DNA of 32,906 nt from Chthoniobacter sp. (GCA_025351065.1 JANXWQ010000646.1:1-32906); one strand, 5' to 3'. Positions 7,529 to 16,608 are shown, counted from the stretch's first letter. The notes: a model not told the origin generated them from the letters alone. Translations and numbers: made by a program.

Positions 7529-10189
7529 TCAGCGCGGGTTGAACTGCACCCAGTCGAGGTTCATCAGGCCGCCTTTGCCGGGGTTGATGAAGACCGCGTA
7601 AACGTCGGTGCGAGTGCGCGGGGTGGCAGCGGGCAGCGCGCATTGCGGCTCGATCCATTTGTCCCAGCCGCCGGTGTTCGGAACTTCCACGGTGCCGAGC
7701 AGGTCGCCGGTCGGTGAGCCGGTGCGGAACTCGATTTTGCCGCCGACATTCCCCGAACTGGCGCGGGCAGTGATGCTGCCGACATCGGCGAGGTTGATGC
7801 CGGCCCATTTCGCGTAATGCTTGTCGTCAATCGCGCCGAGGCAGGGGCCGAGAATTTTCGCGCCGTGGATTTCGTCGGCGCGCTCGGCTTCGAGGCGGCG
7901 GGCGCGGAGGCTGACGCTGGCTTTGCCGCTGAGCGAGCCGGCGGGTGCGCGGCCGGCGTCGGCGTAGGTGGCTTCGAGGACAAAGGTGCCGGCGTCATCG
8001 GCTTTCGGTGCGATGACTTCGCCGGTGAGGCCGCGGGTGAGCGCGGGGCCGCCCTTGCCCTTTTCGAGGCCGAAGACCCACCGGAGCATGATGGTGACTT
8101 CGTCGGTGGTGTGCTGCGGGTGCGGGAGCATGGGCACTTCGCCCCAGACTTTGGTGCTGCCGTCGCGCACGCGCTGCACGCTGGCGTCGAGCGCGCCGGG
8201 CTGGCCGCGATACTTCGCGGCGATGTCCACGAGCGGCGGGCCGACGATCTTTTGCTCGATGGCGTGGCAGTTGAAGCAGTCGCTCGCTTTCATCAAAGCG
8301 AAGCCGGGATCGCCCGCGGCGGTCTTGCCATCGGCGCGTACGAACGAGCTGCTGACTAGCGTGCGGGCGCTGAATTCATCAGGCTTCGAGGATGATGCGC
8401 CATCCTCCGCGTCGGTCACGGAGACGGCGTATTTCACCGGCTGGCCGGGGGTGAAAAAGTCGCCGTCGAGCGGGCTGCCGAAGTTCACGACCGGCGCGGT
8501 GTTGCCCACGAGCAGAGGGACGCTCGCGGTGCCCGTCGCGCCTTTTGCATCGGACACGCGCAGCTCGGCGCGGTAGTTGCCGGGCTCCTTGATGGTGAGC
8601 TGCGGATTCGCCTCGGTGGAGACGACCGGCCCGCCGGACTGGAGCCGCCATTCGTATTTCAACGCGTCGCCTTCGTGGTCTTTCGAGCCGGCGCTGGAGA
8701 GGCTCACCGTGAGCGGCTCGCGGCCCGCGGCGTTCGTCGCGCTGGCCACGGCGACGGGCGGGAGATTGCCGTACACGTAGCTGATTTTCACGAGCTTCGA
8801 GTCCTTGTTCGCGCCCCACGTTTCGCCGTAGTCGAGCAGGTACAGGCAGTGGTCCGGGCCGAAGACCGCATCGACCGGGCGCTGGATCAGCGTCGCACCC
8901 GCGGCGATTTGCGGTTTCAGTTTTTCGATCTGCTCGGGCTTGTTGCCGAGGATGACGGCGCTCGTGAACGGCTCGATGCCAACGAGGTTCGAGTCCGCAT
9001 CCAGCCGCGCCCATTTCAGCGCGGGCCGCTCCCAATCCCAAAACAGCAGGCAGCGGTTGAAATGCTGCGGGAAGCCGTTCGTCTCCCGGACGCTCGCGCC
9101 GCAGTAATAAACCGGCCCGGCGCACGCGGTGCGGCCGCCTTCGCCCATCTCGGTGAACTCGCGCGGCTGGCGGTACGGCCAGTAGATCATCGCGGGCACG
9201 GCGGGCGGCAGGTCGCGCAGGCCGGTGTTGTTCGGGCCTTCGTTGACGGGGTGCTGCGGGTCGAAAAGCGGGCCGACGGTCTTCGTGACGTAGTCGTAAT
9301 CCGCGTAGGCGAAATTGTTCCCGACGAAATACGGCCAGCCAAAGTTGCCCGCCTTTTTCGCCTGATTGATTTCGTCGTAACCACGCGGCCCGCGCGGCCC
9401 GTCGTCGCCCGCATCGGGGCCGACCTCGCCCCAATAGACATAGCCCGTCTGTCGGTCGATCGACATGCGCCACGGATTGCGGCAGCCCATCGCGAAAATC
9501 TCGGGCCGCGTCTGCGTCGTGCCGGGCGGAAAAAGATTGCCAGCGGGGATCTCGTAAGTGCCGTCCGGCTTCGGACGGATGCGGATGATTTTTCCGTTCA
9601 GGCTGTTCGTGTTGCCCGCGGATTTCTGCGCGTCCCACGGCTCGCGGCCGGGGCGCTCGTCGAGCGGCGCGTAGCCGTTCGAGTCGGCGTGCGGATGGGT
9701 GTTGTCGCCGGTGGAAAAATAGAGGCATCCATCCGGCCCGAACCGCACCGTGCCCGCGTGATGGCAGCACTCTTTGCGCTGCTCCTCAAATTGCAGCAGC
9801 ACCTTTTCGCTGGCGAGATCGAGGGTGTCGCCGCGCATGGTGTAGCGGCTGAGGTGCTGGCCGGGAAAATCCTTCGGTGAGTGCAGGCAGTAGATCCAGC
9901 CGTTCTCGGCAAACTTCGGATCGAGCGCGAAGCCGAGGAAGCCGTTTTCCTGCCCGGTGAAAACGTCGATCTCGCCGGCCACGACGAGCTGTTTCGTGTC
10001 CGGGTGGTAGATCTTCAGCTTGCCGCCGTACTCGTTGAAAAAGATGCGCCCGTCCGGCGCGATCTCGAGTTCCATCGGCTGCGGAACGCCTTCGAACAGC
10101 GTCTCGACCTTGAAGCGGTAATCCGGCGGAACCTCGGCGGCGAATGTGGTGGAGACGGCGGCGATGAGGGCGAGAACGGGGAGGCGCAT
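7529..10189 (-). CDS. Secreted PQQ-type sugar dehydrogenase fused to cytochrome c and CBM6
   Basis: Taken from the ATG at 10189, which opens a clear signal peptide (MRLPVLALIAAVSTTFA) in an 886-residue protein; the frame is open upstream but reads like noise. Residues about 25-480 form a glucose/sorbosone dehydrogenase beta-propeller (PMELEIAPDGRIFFNEY, NGFLGFALDP, HHAGTVRFGPDGCLYFSTGD, NPWRMSIDRQTGYVYWGEVG, YLLDYGETWG). A PKD-like domain follows (about 490-580). A cytochrome c domain has the haem-binding CFNCH at residues 638-642 and a probable Met687 ligand in GEVPMLPH. A C-terminal CBM6-like domain follows (LEAERAD ... GGLMNLDWVQF). Likely role: periplasmic oxidation of a sugar or polymer end, with electrons passed internally to haem c. 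PQQ dependence is family knowledge, not seen. Haem attachment would use the ResB/CcsA genes at 23.4-26.8 kb. Divergent from the tricorn gene across 161 bases that should hold both promoters. Confidence 0.88.
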   Translation of the reverse strand: MRLPVLALIAAVSTTFAAEVPPDYRFKVETLFEGVPQPMELEIAPDGRIFFNEYGGKLKIYHPDTKQLVVAGEIDVFTGQENGFLGFALDPKFAENGWIYCLHSPKDFPGQHLSRYTMRGDTLDLASEKVLLQFEEQRKECCHHAGTVRFGPDGCLYFSTGDNTHPHADSNGYAPLDERPGREPWDAQKSAGNTNSLNGKIIRIRPKPDGTYEIPAGNLFPPGTTQTRPEIFAMGCRNPWRMSIDRQTGYVYWGEVGPDAGDDGPRGPRGYDEINQAKKAGNFGWPYFVGNNFAYADYDYVTKTVGPLFDPQHPVNEGPNNTGLRDLPPAVPAMIYWPYRQPREFTEMGEGGRTACAGPVYYCGASVRETNGFPQHFNRCLLFWDWERPALKWARLDADSNLVGIEPFTSAVILGNKPEQIEKLKPQIAAGATLIQRPVDAVFGPDHCLYLLDYGETWGANKDSKLVKISYVYGNLPPVAVASATNAAGREPLTVSLSSAGSKDHEGDALKYEWRLQSGGPVVSTEANPQLTIKEPGNYRAELRVSDAKGATGTASVPLLVGNTAPVVNFGSPLDGDFFTPGQPVKYAVSVTDAEDGASSSKPDEFSARTLVSSSFVRADGKTAAGDPGFALMKASDCFNCHAIEQKIVGPPLVDIAAKYRGQPGALDASVQRVRDGSTKVWGEVPMLPHPQHTTDEVTIMLRWVFGLEKGKGGPALTRGLTGEVIAPKADDAGTFVLEATYADAGRAPAGSLSGKASVSLRARRLEAERADEIHGAKILGPCLGAIDDKHYAKWAGINLADVGSITARASSGNVGGKIEFRTGSPTGDLLGTVEVPNTGGWDKWIEPQCALPAATPRTRTDVYAVFINPGKGGLMNLDWVQFNPR

Positions 10190-10350
10190 GGCGGGAAATG
10201 TTTCGTGGCAATACGTCGCGGGCGGAAATCTTAGCGAGGGATTTGCGCGGGGCGGGACGCCAATCACTGCCGCGTTTTTTTTATGCTGCGCGGGGCGGGC
10301 GCTCCGGCAGTAGTCTCCGCGTCCGCCCTTTCGCGAAAACCAAGCCACCC

Positions 10351-13300
10351 ATGAAGCTCGCCGCCTCGCTCCTCGCCTGCGCCCTCGCCTCCACCCTGCT
10401 CGCCGATGACACCCGCATCGACGCGCGGATGATGCAGATGCCCGCCGTTTCCAAAACACAGATCGCGTTTGTCTATGCGGGCGACATTTGGATCGCGCCG
10501 AAAGCCGGGGGCGCGGCGGTGCGGCTGAGCACGCCGCGCGGAGCGGAATCGTTCCCGCGGTTTTCGCCGGACGGGACGCAGCTCGCCTTCAGTGGAAACT
10601 ACGACGGCAATGCCGATGTGTACGTGATGCCGGCAGGCGGCGGGGAGCCGCGGCGTATCACGCACCACGGCGCGAATGACCGGCTGCTCGGCTGGTATCC
10701 CGACGGGCAGGCGCTGCTTTTTGCCTCGCACATGATGAGCTTCACGGATCGCGCGGCGCAGCTTTTCAAAGTCGCCGCGACGGGCGGGCTGCCGGAAAAA
10801 CTGCCGGTGCCATACGGCGAATTCGGCGCGATCTCGCCGGACGGAAAACTGCTCGCCTACACGCCGATCTCGACGGATTTCGCGACGTGGAAACGCTACC
10901 GCGGCGGCATGGCGCCGGACGTGTGGCTTTTCGATCTGGAGAAAAAAACGGCGGAGAACGTGACCCACAATGACGCCAACGACTCCCAGCCGATGTGGCA
11001 CGGCTCGACGCTCTATTTTCTCTCCGACCGCGACGAGCACGCGCACGCGAACCTCTGGGCCTACGACCCGCAGACCAAGGCGACGCGGCAGGTCACGAAA
11101 TTCACCGACGCCGATGTGCATTTCCCGAGCATCGGGCCGGATGAGATCGTGTTTGAAAATGGCGGGCGGCTGCATCTGCTCGACCTCGCGAGCGGGCAGA
11201 CGCGCGAGGTGCAGATCACCGTCGTGACCGACCGCGCGACGCTCCGCCCGCGCACGATCAACGTGACGAATTTCACGCGCGACTCGGCGCTGTCGCCGAC
11301 CGGAAAGCGGGCGCTATTCGAGGCGCGCGGGGAGATTTTCAGCGTGCCGGCGGAGCACGGCATCGTGCGCAATCTCACCGAATCGAGCGGCGTCGCGGAG
11401 CGCTATCCCGCGTGGTCGCCGGATGGGAAATGGATCGCCTATTTTTCCGACCGCACCGGCGAGTATGAGCTGACCCTGCGCCCCGCCGACGGCAAGGGCG
11501 CGGAGCAGGTGCAGACGCAGCTCGGCGCGGGCTGGCGCTATTCGCCGCAGTGGTCGCCGGACGCGAAGAAGATCGTCTTCATCGACAGCGCCATGCGCGT
11601 GCATCTGCACGACGTGGCGACGAAGCAGTCCGAGGTCATCGACAAGGCGCTGTCGTTTTACCACGGCGAGCTGGAGCGTTTCCGCGTGATGTGGAGCGCG
11701 GACAGCCGGTGGATCGCCTACGCGCGCGACCAGGAGAATGACCAGCGCGCCATCATCCTCTATGACACGCACGAGAAGAAACGGCAGCAGGTGACGAGCG
11801 GGTTTTTCGACGACGATCTGCCGGTCTTCGACCCGGACGGGAAGTACCTCTACTACCGCTCGAAGCGCATCTTCGAGCCGCTCTATAGCGAGTCGGACAA
11901 CACTTGGATTTACACCAACGGCGAGCAACTCGTGGCCGTGCCGCTGCGCAAGGACACGGCCTCGCCGCTCGCCCCGCGCGACGACGAGGAGCCGATGAAA
12001 AAGGACGCGCCCGCGCCGGAAAAGAAGGACGAAAAACCGGCGGAGGAACCGAAGCCAGAGGAGAAAAAAGACGAGCCGAAAAAGGACGAGGAGAAGAAAG
12101 GTGAGCTGGCGCTCAAGCCGGCAAAACCGGGCTCCGAAAAATCGCCGGACGGCACCGCCGAAAGCGTGAAGGATTTCCAAAAGGAAGTGGAGAAAGTGAC
12201 CGCCAAGGAGAAGCCGGAGGACAAAAAGCCGAAGCCGGTGCTGATTGACCTCGACGGCTTCGAAGCGCGCGGCGTGGTGCTGCCGGTGGGCGGCGGGCAC
12301 TTCGACAATCTGCTGGCGGCGCAGGGCAAGGTGATCTTCCGCTGGCCGCCGCGCGTGGGTTCGCGCGGGGGGGCGAGCCCGCTGTCGTACTGGGATTTGG
12401 AGAAGCGCGAGGAGAAGCAGATTCTCGACGACTGCGGCGGCGCGGAACTTTCCGCCGACGGCAAAAAACTGCTGCTCAAAAAGGGCGGCACCTGGGGCAT
12501 CGTGAACGTGGCCGAGGGGCAGAAGCTGGACAAGCCGCTGGCCACGGGGAGCTTCGACGTGACGGTCGATCCGGCGGCGGAATGGCGGCAGATTTTCAAC
12601 GACGCGTGGCGGATCGAGCGCGACTTTTTCTACGACCCCGGCATGCACGGGCTCGACTGGAAAGCGATGCGCGACCGCTACGGCAAGCTGCTCGGCGACG
12701 CGGTGACGCGCTGGGATGTGAACTACGTGCTCGGCGAAATGCTCGGCGAGCTGAACGTCTCGCATGCCTACCGCGGCGGCGGCGACACCGAGGAAGCATG
12801 GGTGCGCGGCGTCGGCTATCTCGGGTGCGATTTCACGCTCGATCAAGGCGCGTATCGCATCGCGCACATCCTCGAAGCCGCGCCGTGGGACAACGCGAAA
12901 TCGCCGCTGAAGCAGCCGGGCGTGAAGGTGGCCGAGGGTGACTGGCTGCTCGCCGTCGATGGCCGCGCGCTCGATGTGAAGGACGATCCGTGGGCGGCGT
13001 TCCAAGGGCTCGCCGACCGCGCGGTACTGCTGACCGTGAACGACAAGCCGAACCGCGAGGGCGCGCGCGACGTGCTCGTGCAAACGCTCGGCAGCGAGAC
13101 CACGCTCCGGCATCAGGCGTGGATCGAGGCGAACCGCAAGCGCGTGGACACCGCCAGCGGCGGGCAGATCGGCTACGTCTATGTGCCCAACACCGGCGTG
13201 GACGGGCAGAGCAATCTCTACGCACAGTTCCGCGCGCAGTTTTCCAAACCGGGGCTCATCATCGATGAGCGGTGGAACGCGGGCGGACAGATTCCCGACC

Positions 13301-13770
13301 GCTTCATCGAGCTGCTCGGGCGGCAGGTGACGAACTACTGGAAGGTGCGCGACGGGCAGGACTGGCAGACGCCGCACATCGCCCACGCCGGCCCGAAGGC
13401 CATGCTTGCCAATGGCTGGAGCGGCTCGGGCGGCGACTGCTTCCCGTGGCTTTTTCAGAAAAACGGCCTCGGCCCCGTCATCGGCCAGCGCACTTGGGGC
13501 GGGCTCATCGGCATGACCGGAGCGCCGCTGCTCATTGATGGCGGGCATGTAACGGTGCCGACTTTCAGCATCTACGACACGACCGGCGAATGGGTCATCG
13601 AAGGCCACGGCGTTGATCCCGACATCGCCGTGACCGACGATCCCGCGGAGCTGGCGAAAGGCGTTGACCCGCAGCTTGAGCGGGCCATCGACGAGGTGAA
13701 GAAATCGCTCCTCGCCAAACCGCCGCTCGCCCCGAAAAAACCCGCGTATCCCAACCGCGCACCGAAATAA
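10351..13770 (+). CDS. Tricorn-type S41 protease, exported
   Basis: A 1139-residue homologue of tricorn protease, started at the ATG at 10351 because it opens a signal peptide (MKLAASLLACALASTLLA). N-terminal beta-propeller repeats carry WD-like SPDGTQLAFSG and SPDGKWIAYFSDRTGEYEL. A PDZ-like domain (about 810-920) precedes the C-terminal S41 protease. The catalytic tetrad aligns by eye with Thermoplasma tricorn (Ser745, His746, Ser965, Glu1023): Ser804-His805 (NVSHAYRGGGD), Ser1026 (GWSGSGGDCFPW) and Glu1084 (WVIEGHGVDPD). The residue after the nucleophile is Gly rather than Asp, which contributes a backbone amide in the known structure. A charged Lys/Glu/Pro-rich insert of about 90 residues (538-630) separates the propellers from the protease half. 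Archaeal tricorn is cytosolic; a signal peptide implies that this one works in the periplasm. A GAF gene follows after 9 bases. Confidence 0.9.
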   Translation: MKLAASLLACALASTLLADDTRIDARMMQMPAVSKTQIAFVYAGDIWIAPKAGGAAVRLSTPRGAESFPRFSPDGTQLAFSGNYDGNADVYVMPAGGGEPRRITHHGANDRLLGWYPDGQALLFASHMMSFTDRAAQLFKVAATGGLPEKLPVPYGEFGAISPDGKLLAYTPISTDFATWKRYRGGMAPDVWLFDLEKKTAENVTHNDANDSQPMWHGSTLYFLSDRDEHAHANLWAYDPQTKATRQVTKFTDADVHFPSIGPDEIVFENGGRLHLLDLASGQTREVQITVVTDRATLRPRTINVTNFTRDSALSPTGKRALFEARGEIFSVPAEHGIVRNLTESSGVAERYPAWSPDGKWIAYFSDRTGEYELTLRPADGKGAEQVQTQLGAGWRYSPQWSPDAKKIVFIDSAMRVHLHDVATKQSEVIDKALSFYHGELERFRVMWSADSRWIAYARDQENDQRAIILYDTHEKKRQQVTSGFFDDDLPVFDPDGKYLYYRSKRIFEPLYSESDNTWIYTNGEQLVAVPLRKDTASPLAPRDDEEPMKKDAPAPEKKDEKPAEEPKPEEKKDEPKKDEEKKGELALKPAKPGSEKSPDGTAESVKDFQKEVEKVTAKEKPEDKKPKPVLIDLDGFEARGVVLPVGGGHFDNLLAAQGKVIFRWPPRVGSRGGASPLSYWDLEKREEKQILDDCGGAELSADGKKLLLKKGGTWGIVNVAEGQKLDKPLATGSFDVTVDPAAEWRQIFNDAWRIERDFFYDPGMHGLDWKAMRDRYGKLLGDAVTRWDVNYVLGEMLGELNVSHAYRGGGDTEEAWVRGVGYLGCDFTLDQGAYRIAHILEAAPWDNAKSPLKQPGVKVAEGDWLLAVDGRALDVKDDPWAAFQGLADRAVLLTVNDKPNREGARDVLVQTLGSETTLRHQAWIEANRKRVDTASGGQIGYVYVPNTGVDGQSNLYAQFRAQFSKPGLIIDERWNAGGQIPDRFIELLGRQVTNYWKVRDGQDWQTPHIAHAGPKAMLANGWSGSGGDCFPWLFQKNGLGPVIGQRTWGGLIGMTGAPLLIDGGHVTVPTFSIYDTTGEWVIEGHGVDPDIAVTDDPAELAKGVDPQLERAIDEVKKSLLAKPPLAPKKPAYPNRAPK

Positions 13771-13779
13771 AATCCGCCC

Positions 13780-14226
13780 ATGAACCCGATCCCCACCGCC
13801 ATCGAAACCGCCGCCGCCAGCGGCGACCTCAGCGCCGCGCTCGCCGCGACCGTCGCGCATTTCGGCTGCCAGGCCGGCACCATCCACCTGCTGCGCGAAG
13901 GCGTACTGAAACTCGCGGCGCATCACAACATCCCGCCGCCCGTCGTGCAGATCATCGGCACCGTGCCGGTTGGGAAAGGCATCGCCGGTCTCGCCGCCGA
14001 GCGCCGCGAGCCGGTGACGATTTGCAACCTCCAGACCGACACCTCCGGCCAAGCGCGACCCGGCGCGAAGGCCACCGGCATGGAAGGCGCCCTCGCCGTG
14101 CCGATGCTGGCCGGCGGCGAACTGCGCGGCGTGCTCGGCATCGCCAAAGCCGACGCTTACGACTGGCCCGAGCCTGAGACCGCGCTCGTCCTCGCCATCG
14201 CCGCGCGCCTCAGCGCGCTGGCGTGA
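13780..14226 (+). CDS. Stand-alone GAF domain protein
   Basis: A 148-residue single-domain GAF protein (AALAATVAHFGCQAGTIHLL; VGKGIAGLAAERREPVTICNL; ALAVPMLAGGELRGVLGIAK). GAF domains bind small molecules such as cyclic nucleotides or act as redox sensors; the ligand cannot be inferred. There is no signal peptide or output domain, so it is probably cytosolic and may act on a partner. It starts 9 bases after the tricorn stop codon, so the two are probably co-transcribed even though they would act in different compartments. Its last 17 bases overlap the convergent YwaF-type gene. Confidence 0.85.
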   Translation: MNPIPTAIETAAASGDLSAALAATVAHFGCQAGTIHLLREGVLKLAAHHNIPPPVVQIIGTVPVGKGIAGLAAERREPVTICNLQTDTSGQARPGAKATGMEGALAVPMLAGGELRGVLGIAKADAYDWPEPETALVLAIAARLSALA

Positions 14227-14884
14227 GCCGCCCGGCGATCAGCCAGGGCAGATAGATGGCGGCGAAGCAGGCCACGGCGGTGGCGTTGATCGCGACGACG
14301 TAGAGCCAGTGCTGATCGGGGAAAAGATCGAGCAGGGTGCGCTGCTCGGGACGGTGAGCGAGGAAGCCGTAGTTCGCGCCGGTCAGCGCGTTCGCCGCGA
14401 GCGCGGCGGCGAGATAAACCTCCGACCACACCAGCACGCGCCGCAGTCCGCGCGGGCGCATCTTTGGCACGAGCAGGAGAAAGAGCACGCCGGCGACGAT
14501 GCCTGCGTGGTCGAGAAAAAAACCGAGCTGCCGCCACCACGCGACGCTGGTGGCAATGGCCGGGGTGAACAGCGCCTGCAGCGTCCCGCACAGCCCCCAG
14601 AAATAGCCCAGCTCGAAGCACGTCTGCGACCGCCCGAGTAGCGCGCCGACGACCGCGAACAGCGCCCAGTCGCAGAGCTGCATCGGCAGCCCATCGCGCG
14701 CGGTGAGGCCGCCTTCGCAAAATTTCTGCACCAGCCCGGCGGCATAGACCGCGAGCAGCAGCGCGGCGATGGCGCGGGAAAAATTCCGCTCAAGCTGCGG
14801 ATGTGGACGCCGCCGGTGCATGGCCCACAGCGCGAGCGGGCCGAGCACGGCGAGGGCGAGCGAGCCGATTTGCAGCGGGGACAC
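14210..14884 (-). CDS. YwaF/TIGR02206-type integral membrane protein
   Basis: A 224-residue protein with about six or seven hydrophobic segments (SLALAVLGPLALWAM, AIAALLLAVYAAGLV, LCDWALFAVVGALLG, HAGIVAGVLFLLLVP, VYLAAALAANALTG, LYVVAINATAVACFAAIYLPWL). It carries the family features GLPMQLCDWA, TPAI, FFLDHAGI and GANYGFL. I recognise this as the YwaF/TIGR02206 family of unknown function. It begins with GTG and has no Shine-Dalgarno. The 3' end overlaps the convergent GAF gene by 17 bases. Confidence 0.8.
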   Translation of the reverse strand: MSPLQIGSLALAVLGPLALWAMHRRRPHPQLERNFSRAIAALLLAVYAAGLVQKFCEGGLTARDGLPMQLCDWALFAVVGALLGRSQTCFELGYFWGLCGTLQALFTPAIATSVAWWRQLGFFLDHAGIVAGVLFLLLVPKMRPRGLRRVLVWSEVYLAAALAANALTGANYGFLAHRPEQRTLLDLFPDQHWLYVVAINATAVACFAAIYLPWLIAGRLTPAR

Positions 14885-14949
14885 GGGCGCAGGCTTAGCC
14901 GCGGAAACGCGCGGCGTCGAGCGCGCTGCCGCATCCGACTTTACCTCCC

Positions 14950-14997
14950 AAAAAAAACCCGCCGGTCAGCGGCGCTCGCGCGCACTGACCGGCGGGT
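14950..14997 (-). terminator. Rho-independent terminator of the DUF3467 gene
   Basis: A perfect 13-base inverted repeat (ACCCGCCGGTCAG at 14957-14969 and CTGACCGGCGGGT at 14985-14997) with a 15-base loop. On the minus strand the hairpin is followed directly by a run of T (A14950-A14957 on plus). It lies 28 bases past the DUF3467 stop codon, and insulates that gene from the YwaF-type gene. Confidence 0.9.
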
Positions 14998-15025
14998 GGG
15001 ATTCGATTTTGGGCCGACGCGCTGC

Positions 15026-15340
15026 CTAACTTTCGATCGCGGGCGCGGGCTCGACGGGCGTGGGCGGCACCTGCGGCGGGTTGACCTGCACGACCTGGAA
15101 ATTCTGCGTGGTCTGGGCGAGGAGCTGGGCGAGGCGCACGACGCCGGAGGGCGTCATGGCGATGCGCGTGTGGATCGGCATCACGGACACGCCGGGCCGG
15201 TCCGCGACGATGCCGGAGGTGAAGTCGATATAGACCTCCTCGGCGCCGACGCTCACGAGCGCATGGTTGGCATAGCGCGCGGTGAAATTTTCGTATTTGA
15301 GTTGCAGGGACTGCTGGGGTTGTTGCGGTTGGTTGGACAT
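15026..15340 (-). CDS. DUF3467 domain protein
   Basis: A small 104-residue protein started at the ATG at 15340; the open frame further upstream lacks similarity. After a Gln/Pro-rich N-terminus (about 1-12) comes the DUF3467 core: YANHALVSVGAEEVYIDFTSG, then a R/V/M-rich strand and MTPSGVVRLAQLLAQTTQNF. The tail is Pro/Val-rich. The family is of unknown function, often short and encoded alone. It is a single-gene unit: its own terminator follows, and its start is divergent from the serine hydrolase gene across 126 bases that include a hairpin repeat. Confidence 0.85.
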   Translation of the reverse strand: MSNQPQQPQQSLQLKYENFTARYANHALVSVGAEEVYIDFTSGIVADRPGVSVMPIHTRIAMTPSGVVRLAQLLAQTTQNFQVVQVNPPQVPPTPVEPAPAIES

Positions 15341-15428
15341 AGGGCCGACTGCTTTAGCAGCGCGCCGTTCCTTTGCAACCGGACTTATCCGCGCCGCAAA
15401 AGTCGCGTCGTAAATCTCGCGCGAGGGC

Positions 15429-15450
15429 GGGGCAAGCTGGCAGCCTGCCC
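15429..15450. repeat. Single hairpin unit related to the 17.7-kb repeat
   Basis: GGGGCAAGCTGGCAGCCTGC with following CC can fold into a stem of eight pairs with one mismatch and a 3-base loop. It shares the 11-base core AAGCTGGCAGC with the hairpin at 17771-17791, but the outer stem bases differ on both sides in a compensating way (GGGCA/TGCCC instead of GGGGAA/TTCCCC). It sits 17 bases before the serine hydrolase ATG. Confidence 0.6.
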
Positions 15451-15466
15451 ACCCCATTCACGCCCC

Positions 15467-16603
15467 ATGCCGGTCGAAAAACTCACCGCCCTTTTCCACG
15501 AAAACTTCGCCGCGTTCGGCGAACTCGGCGCGTCGGTCTGCGTGTGGCGGGACGGGCGCGAGGTGCTGTCGCTCGGCGGCGGATGGAAAGACCGCGCGTG
15601 CTCCGCGGCGTGGACGGCGGAGACGCCGGTGCTGTTTTGGTCGGCGACGAAAGGGCTCGCCGCCGCGTGCCTGCTGCATGCCTGCCAGGATTACGCGGTC
15701 TCGCCGCTCACGCGAGTGGGGGAGGTGTGGCCGGAGTTTGCGCAGGCGGGGAAGGCGAGCGTGACCATCGCGGAACTGCTTTCGCACCAGGCCGGCCTCG
15801 CGGCGCTCTCGCGCGAGGCGGATGCGCTGGATCACGCGGCGGTCGCGGCGGCGCTCGCGGCGGAGGCGCCGCAGTGGCCGCTGGGCGCGGGGCACGGCTA
15901 TCATCCGCGGACGTTTGGCTATCTCGTGGATGAAGTGCTCCGCCGCCTCACCGGCGGCGTGACGCTGCGCGAGTACTGGCGCGCGCAGTTTGCCGAACCG
16001 CTCGGCCTCGACGTCTGGATCGGCATGCCGCCGGAGCGCGCGGCCGAGGCGTCGGCCATTTTCCCCGCGAAAACCGCGCCGCCCAAAGGCGATCCGTTTT
16101 ACACCGCCTTCCTCACGCCCGGCTCGCTGACCGCCCGCGCTTTTGCCTCGCCGCGCGGCCTGCACAGCGTGGCGTCGATGAATTCGCCCGAAGCACGCGC
16201 GTCGTCGTTCGGCGCGTTCGGCGGCATCGGCACGGCGCGCGGGCTGGCGAAATTCTACGCGCTGCTCGCGGGCGGCGGCGTGCTGGACGGGCAGCGCTTT
16301 TTCGAGCCGTCGGCGCTTGATTGGATGACTACGACGCTCACCCAAGGCCCGGACCGCGTGCTGCAAATCGAGACCGCGTTTTCCGCCGGCTTCATGCGCG
16401 ATCCGCTCGGCACCGATGGCAGAAAACTCCGCGTGCATTTCGGCCCGTCGCCCCGCGCCTTCGGCCATCCCGGCGCGGGCGGCAGCCACGCCTTCGCCGA
16501 CCCGCACACCGGCACCTCTTTCGCCTACGTGATGAACCAGATGGAGCCCGGCGTTTTGCCCGGCCCCAAATGCCTGCGCCTCATCGCCGCGCTCTACGCC
16601 TGA
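15467..16603 (+). CDS. Beta-lactamase-fold serine hydrolase (class C / esterase type)
   Basis: A 378-residue enzyme started at the ATG at 15467, since everything upstream in frame is non-homologous and includes the divergent DUF3467 leader. The SxxK nucleophile motif is SATK at residues 59-62 and the general-base Tyr is probably Tyr145 in GHGYHPRTFGYLVDE; the HPGAGGS box near residue 345 takes the place of the KTG box. This pattern is that of EstB-like esterases and LACTB-like hydrolases rather than a true beta-lactamase. No signal peptide is visible, so a cytosolic esterase or peptidase is likeliest; the substrate is unknown. It converges with yjbQ, 5 bases away. Confidence 0.85.
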   Translation: MPVEKLTALFHENFAAFGELGASVCVWRDGREVLSLGGGWKDRACSAAWTAETPVLFWSATKGLAAACLLHACQDYAVSPLTRVGEVWPEFAQAGKASVTIAELLSHQAGLAALSREADALDHAAVAAALAAEAPQWPLGAGHGYHPRTFGYLVDEVLRRLTGGVTLREYWRAQFAEPLGLDVWIGMPPERAAEASAIFPAKTAPPKGDPFYTAFLTPGSLTARAFASPRGLHSVASMNSPEARASSFGAFGGIGTARGLAKFYALLAGGGVLDGQRFFEPSALDWMTTTLTQGPDRVLQIETAFSAGFMRDPLGTDGRKLRVHFGPSPRAFGHPGAGGSHAFADPHTGTSFAYVMNQMEPGVLPGPKCLRLIAALYA

Positions 16604-16608
16604 CACGG

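Noticed and set aside
11314..14052. 912-codon open frame on the minus strand
   Set aside because: It covers the tricorn and GAF genes in antisense. The Arg/His/Val-rich low-information translation has no domain, while the plus strand has an intact catalytic tetrad.
15467..16603. Antibiotic-resistance beta-lactamase
   Set aside because: SxxK is present, but there is no signal peptide, no YxN and no KTG box; the pattern is that of esterase-type relatives.
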